From assembly GCA_046160675.1 (NCBI GenBank), contig JBJXHH010000210.1:1-43154 (forward strand): 43,154 bases of DNA. Direction: 5' to 3'. Shown piece after piece: positions 1 through 9,138 of this stretch (the first letter of the stretch is position 1; each line of letters opens with the position of its first letter). Made by a program: the position numbers and the translations under genes. Under the pieces are notes generated by a model. It made no database searches. It was given only the letters and a program-made list of their open reading frames with translations, and was not told the origin of the DNA. The DNA is from JACMJP01 sp046160675. Lineage in GTDB: Bacteria > Bacteroidota > Bacteroidia > Chitinophagales > BACL12.

Positions 1-2535
1 ATGCAATTTGACCATCAGCAAATTTCCAATGAACATATTTTGAAATCATTGTTAGGAGGTGATGATGAAGTAATTGCATACTTGTTGAAAAAACTAAATG
101 TGAATCTGAATTATGTACAACAAAAGCTGGACGAAGACCTTGCCAAACTTCCAAAAGTTTCAGACCAAGGTGGACAATACCTTTCCCGTGAAGCGAACCT
201 TACCATTGCAAAGTCTCAGAATTATTTGAAGGAATTCAATGACGAATTTGTTTCAGTTGAACATTTACTGTTAGGAATTCTCGCTAGCAACGACTCAGTA
301 AGTAAATTGTTGAAGGCGCAAGGTGTAACTGAGAAAGATGTTAAATCCGCAATAAAAGAACTACGTAAAGGTACCACTATGAATACGCAGAGTGGTGAAA
401 ATCAGATCAACGCTTTGAATAAGTATGCCATCAACCTAAATGAACGGGCAAAAAGCGGAAAGCTTGATCCTGTTATTGGGAGAGATGAAGAAATAAGAAG
501 GGTCTTACACATACTTTCAAGAAGAACAAAGAATAACCCTATCCTTGTAGGCGACCCCGGTGTTGGAAAAACTGCAATTGCTGAAGGAATAGCACACAGG
601 ATAATAAATGGTGATATTCCTGAAAACCTGAAATCAAAGATTATTTATTCACTCGACATGGGGGCTTTAATTGCGGGCGCTAAATATAAAGGCGAATTTG
701 AGGAAAGATTAAAGGCAGTAACAAAAGAAGTGATTGCAAGCGAAGGGCAGTTTGTATTGTTCATTGACGAGATACATACCCTGGTGGGGGCTGGAGGTGG
801 CGAAGGCGCAATGGATGCAGCAAATATTTTAAAACCCGCACTTGCCAGAGGTGACCTTAGAGCGATTGGTGCGACAACTTTGAATGAGTATCAAAAATAC
901 TTTGAAAAGGACAAAGCACTCGAAAGGCGTTTTCAAAAAGTGATGGTAGATGAACCAAGTAATGATGATTCAATTTCCATTTTACGAGGTTTGAAAGAAC
1001 GCTATGAAAATTACCATAAAGTGCAGATAAAAGATGAAGCCATTATTGCTTCCGTAGAGTTAAGTGCAAGATATATCTCTGACAGAAAACTACCGGATAA
1101 GGCAATTGACCTTGTGGATGAAGCAGCAGCTAAACTACGATTAGAAATGAATTCTGTACCCGAAGAACTCGATGAAATAGAAAGAAAAATACGCCAGCTG
1201 GAAATTGAAAGGGAAGCAATTAAAAGGGAGAAGGATGAGAGGAAATTGGATGAATTGAACAAAGATATTACAGAGTTTTCTGAACAACGTAATGCTATAA
1301 AAGCAAAATGGCAACTTGAAAAAGAATTAGTAGACAAACTCCAACAAAAGAAGTCTGACATTGAACAACTGAAATTACAGGCAGAACAATTTGAACGGGA
1401 AGGGAATTATGGAAAAGTGGCAGAGCTTCGCTATGGAAAAATTAAAGAAGCTGAAAATGACCTGACTGTATTTGAGAAAGAATTGAAAAGTTTAGATTCT
1501 TCAAAACGTTTGATGAAAGAAGAGGTGGATGCCGAAGACATTGCAGAAATAGTGGCAAAATGGACTGGTATTCCGGTTGCAAAAATGTTAGAGAGTGAAA
1601 AGATGAAATTGCTTCGCCTCGAAGATGAATTGCATAAAAGAGTGGTAGGCCAGGATGAAGCCCTTACTGCTGTGGCCGATGCCATCCGCAGAAGCAGGGC
1701 TGGAATGCAGGATCCGAAAAAGCCAATCGGCTCATTTATTTTTCTTGGAACTACTGGAGTAGGCAAAACAGAACTTGCAAAAGCCATTTCAGATTTTCTT
1801 TTCAATGATCAACATGCCATGACGAGAATTGACATGAGTGAATACCAGGAAAGGCATTCTGTGTCAAGACTCATAGGTGCCCCTCCGGGTTATGTCGGTT
1901 ATGATGAGGGAGGGCAACTCACAGAGGCTGTGCGCAGAAAGCCTTATTCTGTCATATTATTGGATGAAATTGAAAAAGCACACCCGGATGTATTCAATAT
2001 CTTGCTTCAGGTTTTAGATGATGGTAGATTAACTGATAACAAAGGAAGAACTGTCGATTTCAAAAATACAATTATCATCATGACAAGTAACATTGGGTCG
2101 CATATTATTCAGGAAAGATTTGAAGGAGTTACTGAAAATAACTTGCTTGCGGTTACTGAAACTACCAGGTTAGAAATAATGGATTTACTGCGTAAAACCA
2201 TCAGACCTGAGTTTTTGAACCGAATTGATGAAATAATAATGTTTAAGCCCTTGATGAAAAATGAAATTAAAGACATAGTGGAAATTCAACTTGAGGGGCT
2301 GAAAACGATGCTTACAGAAAAGGGAATCCAAATTAATTTCAGTGATGAATTGATTAACTGGTTAGCCGAGGAGGGTTTTGATCCACAGTTTGGCGCAAGG
2401 CCTCTGAAAAGAGTTATTCAAAAAGAAATTGTGAATGAATTATCTAAAAAGGTATTGGCAGGAGAAGTTAGTTCTGATAGTAAAATATTAGCAGATGAAA
2501 TCAATGACACGGTTATATTCAGAAATGAGGAATAG
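1..2535 (+). CDS. clpB: ATP-dependent disaggregase ClpB, 5'-truncated by window edge
   Basis: Hsp100-family AAA+ unfoldase that extracts polypeptides from aggregates together with DnaK in the cytoplasm. The frame is open from base 1 and gives 844 residues. The first visible residues (MQFDHQQISNEHIL) match the inside of the Clp N-domain rather than a true start, so about 20 N-terminal residues probably lie outside the window. Visible parts in order are the rest of the Clp-N repeat domain, Walker A1 GDPGVGKT at 184-191, Walker B1 VLFIDEIH near 253, a long charged coiled-coil M-domain at about 390-515, Walker A2 GTTGVGKT at 583-590, Walker B2 ILLDEIEKAHPDVFN near 652, and a C-terminal D2-small domain with the FGARPLKR motif. 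The full-length M-domain argues for ClpB over ClpA or ClpC. A strong terminator follows at 2656-2685. Upstream regulation is not visible. Confidence 0.95.
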   Translation: MQFDHQQISNEHILKSLLGGDDEVIAYLLKKLNVNLNYVQQKLDEDLAKLPKVSDQGGQYLSREANLTIAKSQNYLKEFNDEFVSVEHLLLGILASNDSVSKLLKAQGVTEKDVKSAIKELRKGTTMNTQSGENQINALNKYAINLNERAKSGKLDPVIGRDEEIRRVLHILSRRTKNNPILVGDPGVGKTAIAEGIAHRIINGDIPENLKSKIIYSLDMGALIAGAKYKGEFEERLKAVTKEVIASEGQFVLFIDEIHTLVGAGGGEGAMDAANILKPALARGDLRAIGATTLNEYQKYFEKDKALERRFQKVMVDEPSNDDSISILRGLKERYENYHKVQIKDEAIIASVELSARYISDRKLPDKAIDLVDEAAAKLRLEMNSVPEELDEIERKIRQLEIEREAIKREKDERKLDELNKDITEFSEQRNAIKAKWQLEKELVDKLQQKKSDIEQLKLQAEQFEREGNYGKVAELRYGKIKEAENDLTVFEKELKSLDSSKRLMKEEVDAEDIAEIVAKWTGIPVAKMLESEKMKLLRLEDELHKRVVGQDEALTAVADAIRRSRAGMQDPKKPIGSFIFLGTTGVGKTELAKAISDFLFNDQHAMTRIDMSEYQERHSVSRLIGAPPGYVGYDEGGQLTEAVRRKPYSVILLDEIEKAHPDVFNILLQVLDDGRLTDNKGRTVDFKNTIIIMTSNIGSHIIQERFEGVTENNLLAVTETTRLEIMDLLRKTIRPEFLNRIDEIIMFKPLMKNEIKDIVEIQLEGLKTMLTEKGIQINFSDELINWLAEEGFDPQFGARPLKRVIQKEIVNELSKKVLAGEVSSDSKILADEINDTVIFRNEE

Positions 2536-2655
2536 TATTTTGAAAAGAGTTTTTAACTGCTATCTTCCAATTACAATATGTAAAATATCCAGAGAATTTA
2601 GGGTCTAAAAAATGTGCTGGGGTAGTATCTAAAGATAAAAATATTTCCTGGAATA

Positions 2656-2685
2656 AAAACCCGCAGAATTTATTCTGCGGGTTTT
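2656..2685. terminator. bidirectional intrinsic terminator between clpB and lipoprotein gene
   Basis: Perfect 13-bp inverted repeat: arms 2656-2668 (AAAACCCGCAGAA) and 2673-2685 with a 4-nt loop (TTTA). The GC-rich core is flanked by A-run and T-run on opposite sides, so it can end transcription from both converging genes (clpB on + and the lipoprotein gene on -). Confidence 0.85.
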
Positions 2686-2702
2686 GGTAATCTATTAATA
2701 AG

Positions 2703-3719
2703 TTAATCCACTTGCTGAGGGTCACGGAAATTTAATACTGAATTAAGATCTCTTACTACTTTTATTTCACTTGCATTGTCAACATTTAGCCGACGAACAT
2801 AAGTATTCAGTTTGCCCGTTATATTTTCTTCAAAATAAAAAGTATTTGCATCGCTCCATATTGCATTCTTTGTACTGTATTTATCCTGTATATCATTAAA
2901 CTCAGAAAATGTTTCATTCTCTGTATCGTACAAAACTATTCTGTCAACATTGGATGAGATATCAAAAGTATAATTATAGGTAATGTAATATCCATCCCCA
3001 CTAAAGTAGGGAAATTTGTCTTCAAAACTGTTATTAGTAACTCTTTTTTCCCCTGTTATTTCCTGTATTGCTTCGTCATAGGAAGAATAATAAACCTCAA
3101 AATCATCTTCATTGTCATCGCTTGTATTTGCATATGCTCGATACGTTATGTCTTTACCATCGGGTGAAAAACAGGGGTGAGAATGCTCCACATTCCTTGT
3201 GCTAATCTTTTTTACAGTTCCGTCTGCCATACTCACAAGGTAAAGTTGTGATTTTCCATCGGCATCATCAGATTTGGAGGCTGTTATTACAACATGAGTT
3301 CCTGAGGGGTGCCAGTTTGCGTATCCCATTGAACTAAAGCCTTGCATCGCAAGATCAGTGATAATGGTACCGTTTGTACCATCAAGGTTAAATAACCACA
3401 GTTCTGATTCTGTTACTTCATTAAAACCCCTGTCGTCAGTTCCATCATAAGGTGATTTAAAACAAATAAATTGAGTTTTATCATTTGAAACCCGCAATCC
3501 CCAGTAATTGTTTTCAGAATCGCCAACAATAGTTTCCACCGTATCGATTGTTGTTTTCACAATCTGGTATGGATACCCATCAGCAGGTGATCCGGTTATT
3601 ACATAAACAGTCTTATCCGTATTTACTTCCAAATCAGGATTGAGCACCTCCTCTATCTCTTCGGGTGTACATGAAGCCATTAAAAAAACAGGGATAATCC
3701 AATATAAGAGCCTTTTCAT
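2703..3719 (-). CDS. lipoprotein with TolB-like WD40/PD40 beta-propeller
   Basis: Predicted 338-residue exported lipoprotein. The start was set at 3719 because MKRLLYWIIPVFLMASC there is a clean lipoprotein signal with the lipidated Cys at residue 17; the frame remains open for 27 codons further upstream. The mature part contains repeated PD40-type strands recognisable by PDGK/SGDG/PSGT turns (WHPSGTHVVIT, CFSPDGKDITY, YFSGDGYYITY), as in the propeller of TolB and related periplasmic proteins. No enzyme active site is visible. It is probably anchored in the periplasm or at the cell surface. It ends next to the bidirectional terminator shared with clpB and diverges from the metallophosphoesterase gene, with about 100 bp between. 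The substrate or partner is unknown. Confidence 0.75.
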   Translation of the reverse strand: MKRLLYWIIPVFLMASCTPEEIEEVLNPDLEVNTDKTVYVITGSPADGYPYQIVKTTIDTVETIVGDSENNYWGLRVSNDKTQFICFKSPYDGTDDRGFNEVTESELWLFNLDGTNGTIITDLAMQGFSSMGYANWHPSGTHVVITASKSDDADGKSQLYLVSMADGTVKKISTRNVEHSHPCFSPDGKDITYRAYANTSDDNEDDFEVYYSSYDEAIQEITGEKRVTNNSFEDKFPYFSGDGYYITYNYTFDISSNVDRIVLYDTENETFSEFNDIQDKYSTKNAIWSDANTFYFEENITGKLNTYVRRLNVDNASEIKVVRDLNSVLNFRDPQQVD

Positions 3720-3818
3720 ACCTTTCTTTTTGAAATATTTTTGCAATAATACAATATGTGAGTGGTGATTCCTTGCTTTTCTTGATAAGATATCGTTCAT
3801 TCTACCGAATTTTGTTAC

Positions 3819-4454
3819 ATGGAAATAACGATAGAGGGGGAAAAATTATTACTGAGTGCCGAAAAAATAATTTTCTGGCAGAAAAAAAGGACACTTTTGT
3901 TGTCAGACCTGCATTTTACCAAGGATGCGCATTTCAGGAAACATGCAATTGCAGTACCTTCTAACTTAACTGAAAACACACTTAAAAGACTATCATTTGT
4001 GATGAGCCTTTTCGACCCAATGGATGTAATTATCCTCGGTGATATGTTTCATAGTGACATAAATGAGGGGGTAATTTTAGTTAAAAACTGGATAAAAAGA
4101 TACAACAATACCTGTTTCAAACTCGTACATGGCAATCATGATGTGTTTGATAATGATGTATATGAACAATTAGGGATAGAACTATGTGGAATGAATTTAA
4201 CACTGGGAAGGTTTCAACTTTCTCATGAACCTCTTAAAAAGCCGTCTTCCCTTAACATATGCGGGCACATACACCCGGCAGTACGGTTAAGAGGCAAAGC
4301 CAGGCAGAGTTTGTATCTACCTTGTTTTTATTTTAGTGGTTTGCATCTTGTTTTACCTTCTTTCGGTGAGTTCACCGGTTCAAAAGCAATAGTGGCAAAA
4401 AAGGCGGATAAGATTTATGCAATAGCTGATCAAAAAGTTATTGAAGTCATGTAA
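3819..4454 (+). CDS. pdeM: metallophosphoesterase, PdeM-like (ligase-associated DNA damage response)
   Basis: A 211-residue calcineurin-like phosphoesterase. All five metal-binding blocks are present: SDLH (29-32), GDMFH (74-78), GNHD (105-108), SHEP (135-138) and GHIHP (149-153). The compact size and the GHIHPAVRLRGKARQSLYLPCF block match the PdeM family, described as a ligase-associated endonuclease/phosphoesterase often encoded beside a DNA ligase, an Lhr-type helicase and an exonuclease. None of those partners is in this window, so the function is assigned from sequence only. It diverges from the TolB-like lipoprotein gene and converges on yqgE with 31 bp between stops. The ATG at 3819 gives the full first beta strand and is preferred. 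Confidence 0.75.
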   Translation: MEITIEGEKLLLSAEKIIFWQKKRTLLLSDLHFTKDAHFRKHAIAVPSNLTENTLKRLSFVMSLFDPMDVIILGDMFHSDINEGVILVKNWIKRYNNTCFKLVHGNHDVFDNDVYEQLGIELCGMNLTLGRFQLSHEPLKKPSSLNICGHIHPAVRLRGKARQSLYLPCFYFSGLHLVLPSFGEFTGSKAIVAKKADKIYAIADQKVIEVM

Positions 4455-4485
4455 GTTGATTCATAATACACTAAGTAAGTAATTA

Positions 4486-5052
4486 TCAATTCAGGATAGG
4501 ATTTTCAGGGTAATGGATAATCTGCGAATAATCTCCACCCATGTCTTTCAGAATATTCGTCCATAATATTTTTTCATCAACTCCAAAAATGTAGGAGGTT
4601 TTTGCCGGTGTTAATATCCATGCATCTTGTTGCATCTCTTCTTCCAGTTGCCCGGGGCTCCATCCGCTGTAACCGAGAAAAAATTTTATTTTATCCATTT
4701 CCAAGGTACCGGCTTTAAGCAAATTAGTAAGTTGTTCAAAATTTCCACCCCAATACACATCATCTACAATATGCATACTGTCTTCAATCAAATCCCCATA
4801 AGTATGAAGGTAATGAAGTGTATCCTGTGCAACAGGCCCTCCGTAATACAAGTCATTGCTTATTTCATCAAAATCAACCAAAGCATCACTCACTTTGATT
4901 TGAAGTGTTTTATTAAGAATAAATCCTACTGTACCTCCATCCTCAGCCTGCTCACAGAGTAATACTACTGTTCGTTTAAAGTTCGGGTCTGCCATAAATG
5001 GCTCTGACAGTAACAATAATCCCGCTGCCGGTGTTAATTTATTTTTTATCAC
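4486..5052 (-). CDS. YqgE/AlgH family protein (UPF0301)
   Basis: A 188-residue soluble protein of the conserved YqgE/AlgH family, whose biochemical role is not settled. The family hallmarks are visible: G-LLL-SEPFMADPNFKRTVVLLCEQ at the N terminus, the GFILNKTL strand, YYGGPV in the middle, and FLGYSGWSPGQLEEEMQQDAW towards the C terminus. The first codon is GTG at 5052, because no in-frame ATG precedes the conserved N-terminal block. It converges with the PdeM-like gene and diverges from the T9SS cargo gene at 5185, with 132 bp between. No signal peptide is visible. Confidence 0.85.
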   Translation of the reverse strand: MIKNKLTPAAGLLLLSEPFMADPNFKRTVVLLCEQAEDGGTVGFILNKTLQIKVSDALVDFDEISNDLYYGGPVAQDTLHYLHTYGDLIEDSMHIVDDVYWGGNFEQLTNLLKAGTLEMDKIKFFLGYSGWSPGQLEEEMQQDAWILTPAKTSYIFGVDEKILWTNILKDMGGDYSQIIHYPENPILN

Positions 5053-5156
5053 AGGCTGAAAATTAATGCAAAAACTGAAATACGAATCTAAAACTTAACA
5101 TTTTATTCACATGGTCTATCGGCCGGAGAATCTTTTTTATAACTCCGAAAAGAAAG

Positions 5157-5164
5157 TATATTTG
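5157..5164 (+). promoter_or_regulatory. candidate -7 element (TATATTTG) for the 5185 gene
   Basis: Perfect match to the Bacteroidota -7 consensus TAnnTTTG, ending 20 nt before the ATG at 5185. No TTG -33 box at the usual spacing is visible. It implies a leader of roughly 15 nt. Confidence 0.45.
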
Positions 5165-5184
5165 AAACATCAAAAGACCATTCT

Positions 5185-7431
5185 ATGAAAAAAATATTTA
5201 CACTTATTTATATTGCAATTGTTTCATTTTCAGCAATTGCGCAGTTGAGTCTATCTTCAGCCGGTTCGGCTGAGACTATTGATTTTACTGGCTTTGACGG
5301 AACAGGTTTCTCGGCATCACCTTCTGGCGGGCAACTCAATTCTAACACCTGGGCTGCTTTAGGTTTTAGTGATGGAGACGTAGGTTTCGGTGGGGAAGGA
5401 ATTACGGGTGATTTTGCAAGAGGTTCCACTTCCGGATTAGTTACTACCGGTGGAGTGTATGCTGTAGATATTTCCGGCAACCAGGGCTTGATGGTTCAGC
5501 CAACAGCTGATGATTTTACGCCCGGAAGTTTTACGCTGCGCATGATCAACAACACCGGGATAACCATAGGACAGTTGGATGTTTCTTATTCTATCTATGT
5601 ATTGAACGATCAGGGAAGAGCTAATAGTTATAATTTAACTTACTCAACAGATGATGTTACATATACTTCTGTTCCTGAAGCTGATTATACATCACCAGAA
5701 GCTGCAGATTTTACGCCTTACTTGGAAACAATAACAACTTCTATAACCGGATTTTCAGTTGCAGATGGCGAATACTTGTATTTGAGATGGACAGGAGAGG
5801 ATGTTAGTGGCTCAGGCAGCAGAGATGAATTTGCGCTGGATGATATTTCAATTACTCCGCAAGCAGGCACAAGTTCACCAACTTATAATTTCAGCCCTAC
5901 AAGTTTAACAGTAGTTGAAACTTCTGGAGTTGCTTACTATGATGTTACACTTTCTGAAAGTGCCGATTGTGTTTTTAGTATTGGCTATACAGAAGTTACT
6001 GCTGATCTCCCTACGGATTTCGGCTTCACTTCTTTCACAGTAACTTTTACAGAAGGCGGCGCTAGTACGCAAACAATAGATGTAGGTATTGTTGATGACT
6101 TTGAAGTGGAACCGACGGAAAGTTTTATTATTTATTACACAGTTACAAGCGGAGAGTGCGTTGCAGGCCCTGACGATCAAATAGAAATTTTTATTGAGAG
6201 TGATGATGTAACCGGAACAGGAGTAGTGGATATTACAGATGAAATTACTGCTGATGAAGGGGTGGGAACTGTTACAGGGGAAGTAACGATGAGTGAAACT
6301 GCTGACTGTGAAGTGCAACTGTATTTAGATGCAGCTTCTACGATGGAGGAAGGAAGTGATTATACTTTTTCATTGCCAACCATCATTACATTTACTGATG
6401 GCGGAACCACAACACAAACATTTGACATTGCTATTATTGACGACACGGAAATTGAAACTACAGAAGATCTTATCATAAACATAAGTATTCTTTCCGGAAG
6501 TTGCGTAACAGGTTTATCCGGCGATCTTGATCTTTTTATTACTGATAATGATGAAGAACCCGTTATCTATACACCGGTGAATATTGCAGATATACATGGC
6601 GAAGATGATGATGGTGTCTGCACAAACCTTGGCGATTTAGTTTCCATTACAGGTGTTGTATACGGGATTAACCTCTGGGACGGCGGATTACAGTTTACGT
6701 TGATTGATAACACAGGTGGTATTTCCGTCTTCAGTTTTGCAGAAACCTTCGGCTACACAGTTACAGAAGGTGATGAAGTTACTGTGAACGGAGAGATAGA
6801 TCAGTTTAATGGGCTGACAGAGATAATTCCGGATACGATAATATTTATTTCTGAAGATAATGGACTGATAGATGCCCCAATAATTTCTAGCCTTGGTGAA
6901 AGTACAGAATCCATGTTATGGATAATCGCATCAGTGGATCTTGTTGACCCTTCTCAATGGCTGGGCGATGGTAGTTCATTTAATGTTGAGTTTACTGATG
7001 GTTCTGAAACTTTTATTGTGAGAATTGATAACAATACAGAATTATCAACCTTCAGTTTAGACCCCAGTGCATTCGACTTTGTAATAGAAGGCATAGGAAC
7101 ACAATTTGATACTGAGAGCCCCTATACTGATGGATACCAACTAATGCCAAGATATATTAGCGATCTGAGTTATCAAACTGTAGGCATTATTCAACAAGAT
7201 AGAATTACACTCAAGCTATATCCCAACCCAACATTAGAAAAGATCAACATCATTTCTGAAGACCTTGTCGAATCGCTTAAGATCATAAACCAGCTGGGAG
7301 AAATAGTTAAAGTAGTTTCTATAAATGCTTTACAAAAAACTATTGATGTAAAAGAATTTCCTGCAGGTTTTTATGCCGTGAAAATAAAAACAGTAAGTGG
7401 AGTATATTCTTCAAGCTTTATAAAAGAATAA
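5185..7431 (+). CDS. T9SS-sorted secreted protein with Calx-beta-like repeats and OB-fold-like domain
   Basis: A 748-residue secreted protein. It has a signal peptide (MKKIFTLIYIAIVSFSAIAQ), an N-terminal beta-rich domain (~25-225, with paired aromatic/acidic strands ending ALDDISI), and two Calx-beta-like repeats (~228-340 and 343-458). The repeats share a pattern of SESADC/SETADC, a TFT-GG-STQT strand, D-EVEPTE/D-EIETTE and a GEC/GSC strand. Next come an OB-fold-like domain (~464-560: DLVSITGVVYGIN...VTVNGEI), another beta domain, and a C-terminal type A sorting domain starting LKLYPNPT near residue 672. The latter directs T9SS export and cell-surface attachment. Each Calx-like repeat keeps a Cys pair that could form a disulfide. 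No nuclease, protease or glycosidase motif is visible. It could be an adhesin or binding protein, but that is inference. Confidence 0.75.
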   Translation: MKKIFTLIYIAIVSFSAIAQLSLSSAGSAETIDFTGFDGTGFSASPSGGQLNSNTWAALGFSDGDVGFGGEGITGDFARGSTSGLVTTGGVYAVDISGNQGLMVQPTADDFTPGSFTLRMINNTGITIGQLDVSYSIYVLNDQGRANSYNLTYSTDDVTYTSVPEADYTSPEAADFTPYLETITTSITGFSVADGEYLYLRWTGEDVSGSGSRDEFALDDISITPQAGTSSPTYNFSPTSLTVVETSGVAYYDVTLSESADCVFSIGYTEVTADLPTDFGFTSFTVTFTEGGASTQTIDVGIVDDFEVEPTESFIIYYTVTSGECVAGPDDQIEIFIESDDVTGTGVVDITDEITADEGVGTVTGEVTMSETADCEVQLYLDAASTMEEGSDYTFSLPTIITFTDGGTTTQTFDIAIIDDTEIETTEDLIINISILSGSCVTGLSGDLDLFITDNDEEPVIYTPVNIADIHGEDDDGVCTNLGDLVSITGVVYGINLWDGGLQFTLIDNTGGISVFSFAETFGYTVTEGDEVTVNGEIDQFNGLTEIIPDTIIFISEDNGLIDAPIISSLGESTESMLWIIASVDLVDPSQWLGDGSSFNVEFTDGSETFIVRIDNNTELSTFSLDPSAFDFVIEGIGTQFDTESPYTDGYQLMPRYISDLSYQTVGIIQQDRITLKLYPNPTLEKINIISEDLVESLKIINQLGEIVKVVSINALQKTIDVKEFPAGFYAVKIKTVSGVYSSSFIKE

Positions 7432-7444
7432 CCAACAAAAGAAG

Positions 7445-7527
7445 GTCATTACGAGAAACATTCAATTAAAATCAACCATGTAATGTTTCGAAGCAATCTG
7501 AGATTGATTCGCTGCGCTCGCAATGAC
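7445..7527. repeat. 83-bp palindromic interspersed repeat (REP/MITE-like)
   Basis: Ends are near-perfect 11-bp inverted repeats, GTCATTACGAG (7445-7455) and CTCGCAATGAC (7517-7527), differing at one position. Inside is a second inverted repeat, CGAAGCAATCT followed directly by AGATTGATTCG, over about 7489-7512. The GTCATTGCGAG...GAAGCAATCT pattern resembles non-coding repeats I recall from many bacterial genomes. Only one copy is in the window. It sits between a T9SS cargo gene and the tocopherol-cyclase-like gene, ending 20 bp before the latter's ATG. Confidence 0.7.
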
Positions 7528-7547
7528 ATATAATGAACCATTCATAA

Positions 7548-8537
7548 ATGTCAAAACTCTCAGCCTACACCAAAGCATTTTTCAATCATGAGAACTATCA
7601 TGGCTGGTTCAAGAAGAAAAAATTTTTCGAAGGATGGTATTTTAAGATGGTAAGCGCTGATGGTAACCATGCTTTTGCCATCATTCCCGGCGTAGCCATG
7701 GATGCTAAGGGTAATAAGCAATCATTCATTCAAATACTCGATGGGAAAAAATTTACTGCTGTTTATCATAAATTTTTGTACGAAGAATTTCATCCATCAG
7801 CAAAGAGATTTAAAGTAAGCATTGGAGAAAATTCATTTTCTATGAATCGCCTCAAATTGAATTTGAAAGAGATGAAAGGGAAGATCAGTTTTACAGAACA
7901 TGCAGAATGGGAGAAAAAATTACTTGCACCAGGTATCATGGGGTGGTATTCTTTCGTTCCCTTCATGGAATGTTATCACCAGGTTGTGAGCATGCATTTT
8001 AATTTGCTAGGTAGAATTATAATTGACGGACAGGAAGTAAATTTTAACGGCGGCCGAGGGTATCTTGAAAAAGACTGGGGCAGGAGTTTTCCATCTTCCT
8101 GGATCTGGATGCAAAGCAATCATTTTGGAAAAGACAAAACATCTTTCAAGCTTTCTGTTGCGAAAATTCCCTGGATTGGGACATCGTTTGTCGGGTTTAT
8201 TTGTGCATTTCTGCAGGATGGAAAAATTCAAAAATTTGCGACCTATACCGGAGCAAAATTAAAGCATATCGAAATTGAGAAAAATCATGTTTCTGTAACT
8301 CTTGAAGACAAAAAATTTATCCTGAATGTGTATGCAACAAGGCCTCCCGGCGCTGAACTTGTATCACCTATTCTAGGTTTGATGGATGGTCGGGTGCATG
8401 AGAGCATGGTTTCTGAAATAACTGTTCAGCTAAGGGAAAAGCAAAGTGGTAAAACTATTTTTGAAGATGTTGGTAAACATGCCGGCATAGAGGTAGCGGG
8501 CAATATTAATGAACTGCTAGAGGGCTACAAAAAATGA
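7548..8537 (+). CDS. tocopherol cyclase-family protein
   Basis: A 329-residue protein without signal peptide. It carries the marks of the tocopherol cyclase family (beta-barrel enzymes closing the chromanol ring in plants and cyanobacteria). The first is the N-terminal FFEGWYFKM block (26-34). The second is the strongest signature, a G-RGYLEKDWG-SFPSSWIWMQSNHF stretch at about residues 168-193. The bacterial relatives outside cyanobacteria are uncharacterised, and tocopherol synthesis is not expected here, so only the family and not the substrate can be claimed. It is followed after 55 bp by a small secreted protein gene on the same strand, suggesting a two-gene unit. The palindromic repeat at 7445-7527 occupies its immediate upstream region, and no TAnnTTTG element lies between repeat and start. 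Confidence 0.75.
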   Translation: MSKLSAYTKAFFNHENYHGWFKKKKFFEGWYFKMVSADGNHAFAIIPGVAMDAKGNKQSFIQILDGKKFTAVYHKFLYEEFHPSAKRFKVSIGENSFSMNRLKLNLKEMKGKISFTEHAEWEKKLLAPGIMGWYSFVPFMECYHQVVSMHFNLLGRIIIDGQEVNFNGGRGYLEKDWGRSFPSSWIWMQSNHFGKDKTSFKLSVAKIPWIGTSFVGFICAFLQDGKIQKFATYTGAKLKHIEIEKNHVSVTLEDKKFILNVYATRPPGAELVSPILGLMDGRVHESMVSEITVQLREKQSGKTIFEDVGKHAGIEVAGNINELLEGYKK

Positions 8538-8592
8538 CAGTAATATTTTATTTTAAGTATTCAAAAACCCAAACTAATGGTAATTTCACAGC

Positions 8593-9108
8593 ATGAAACA
8601 ATTCATCATATTACTTCTTTTTTCTGCCAATGTATTTGCACAAAGCAGCGACGCAGTTTTATATTTTTCGATAATTGATACAAACGGGCTGGATCAAAAT
8701 GCATTGTTATCAAAAGTGGTTGCAAGCCCTATTCTCAATCAATCGCTAGCTTCCGAAGTTGAACACCCGATTAACTTTCATGCAGATGAGAACCTGTTCA
8801 GTTTGCAAATACCGTACAAGTATGCTGGGAACATTATTCAGATCCAATTGCAAAAGCAGGCCGGTAATTCTATAGAAGTAATGAACCTCTATTACAAATC
8901 AGCAAAAGAAAATGACCCTACAACTGGTTGCCATTCTTGCCTGTGTGTGAATATCATCTTTGCGCCCGGCAACTTTATTTTTGACATGCCGATGCAGGCA
9001 GCATCATGGCCGCTGCTACCTGATGTTGAAAAGGATTTGAGCGGGGGAAAAATTATATTGAAGGACATTAGTATACTGCAAAACTGGCGGGAGCAGAAGA
9101 TGAAGTAA
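8593..9108 (+). CDS. small secreted protein, function unknown, CxxCxC motif
   Basis: A 171-residue protein I do not recognise. MKQFIILLLFSANVFAQ is a clear Sec signal peptide, so the mature protein is about 154 residues, periplasmic or secreted. The middle is beta-rich. A Cys cluster at 113, 116 and 118 (CHSCLC) could bind a metal or form disulfides. It follows the tocopherol-cyclase-like gene by 55 bp with no visible promoter between, so the two are probably co-transcribed. It converges on the ubiD-like gene with 30 bp between stop codons. Confidence 0.65.
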   Translation: MKQFIILLLFSANVFAQSSDAVLYFSIIDTNGLDQNALLSKVVASPILNQSLASEVEHPINFHADENLFSLQIPYKYAGNIIQIQLQKQAGNSIEVMNLYYKSAKENDPTTGCHSCLCVNIIFAPGNFIFDMPMQAASWPLLPDVEKDLSGGKIILKDISILQNWREQKMK

Positions 9109-9138
9109 AAATGTGTTTGCCACAAATCGTTTAAACAA

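Noticed and set aside
3758..3964. Open frame of 68 codons across the lipoprotein/pdeM promoter region
   Set aside because: It overlaps the PdeM-like gene in another frame and has no recognisable domain; a shadow.
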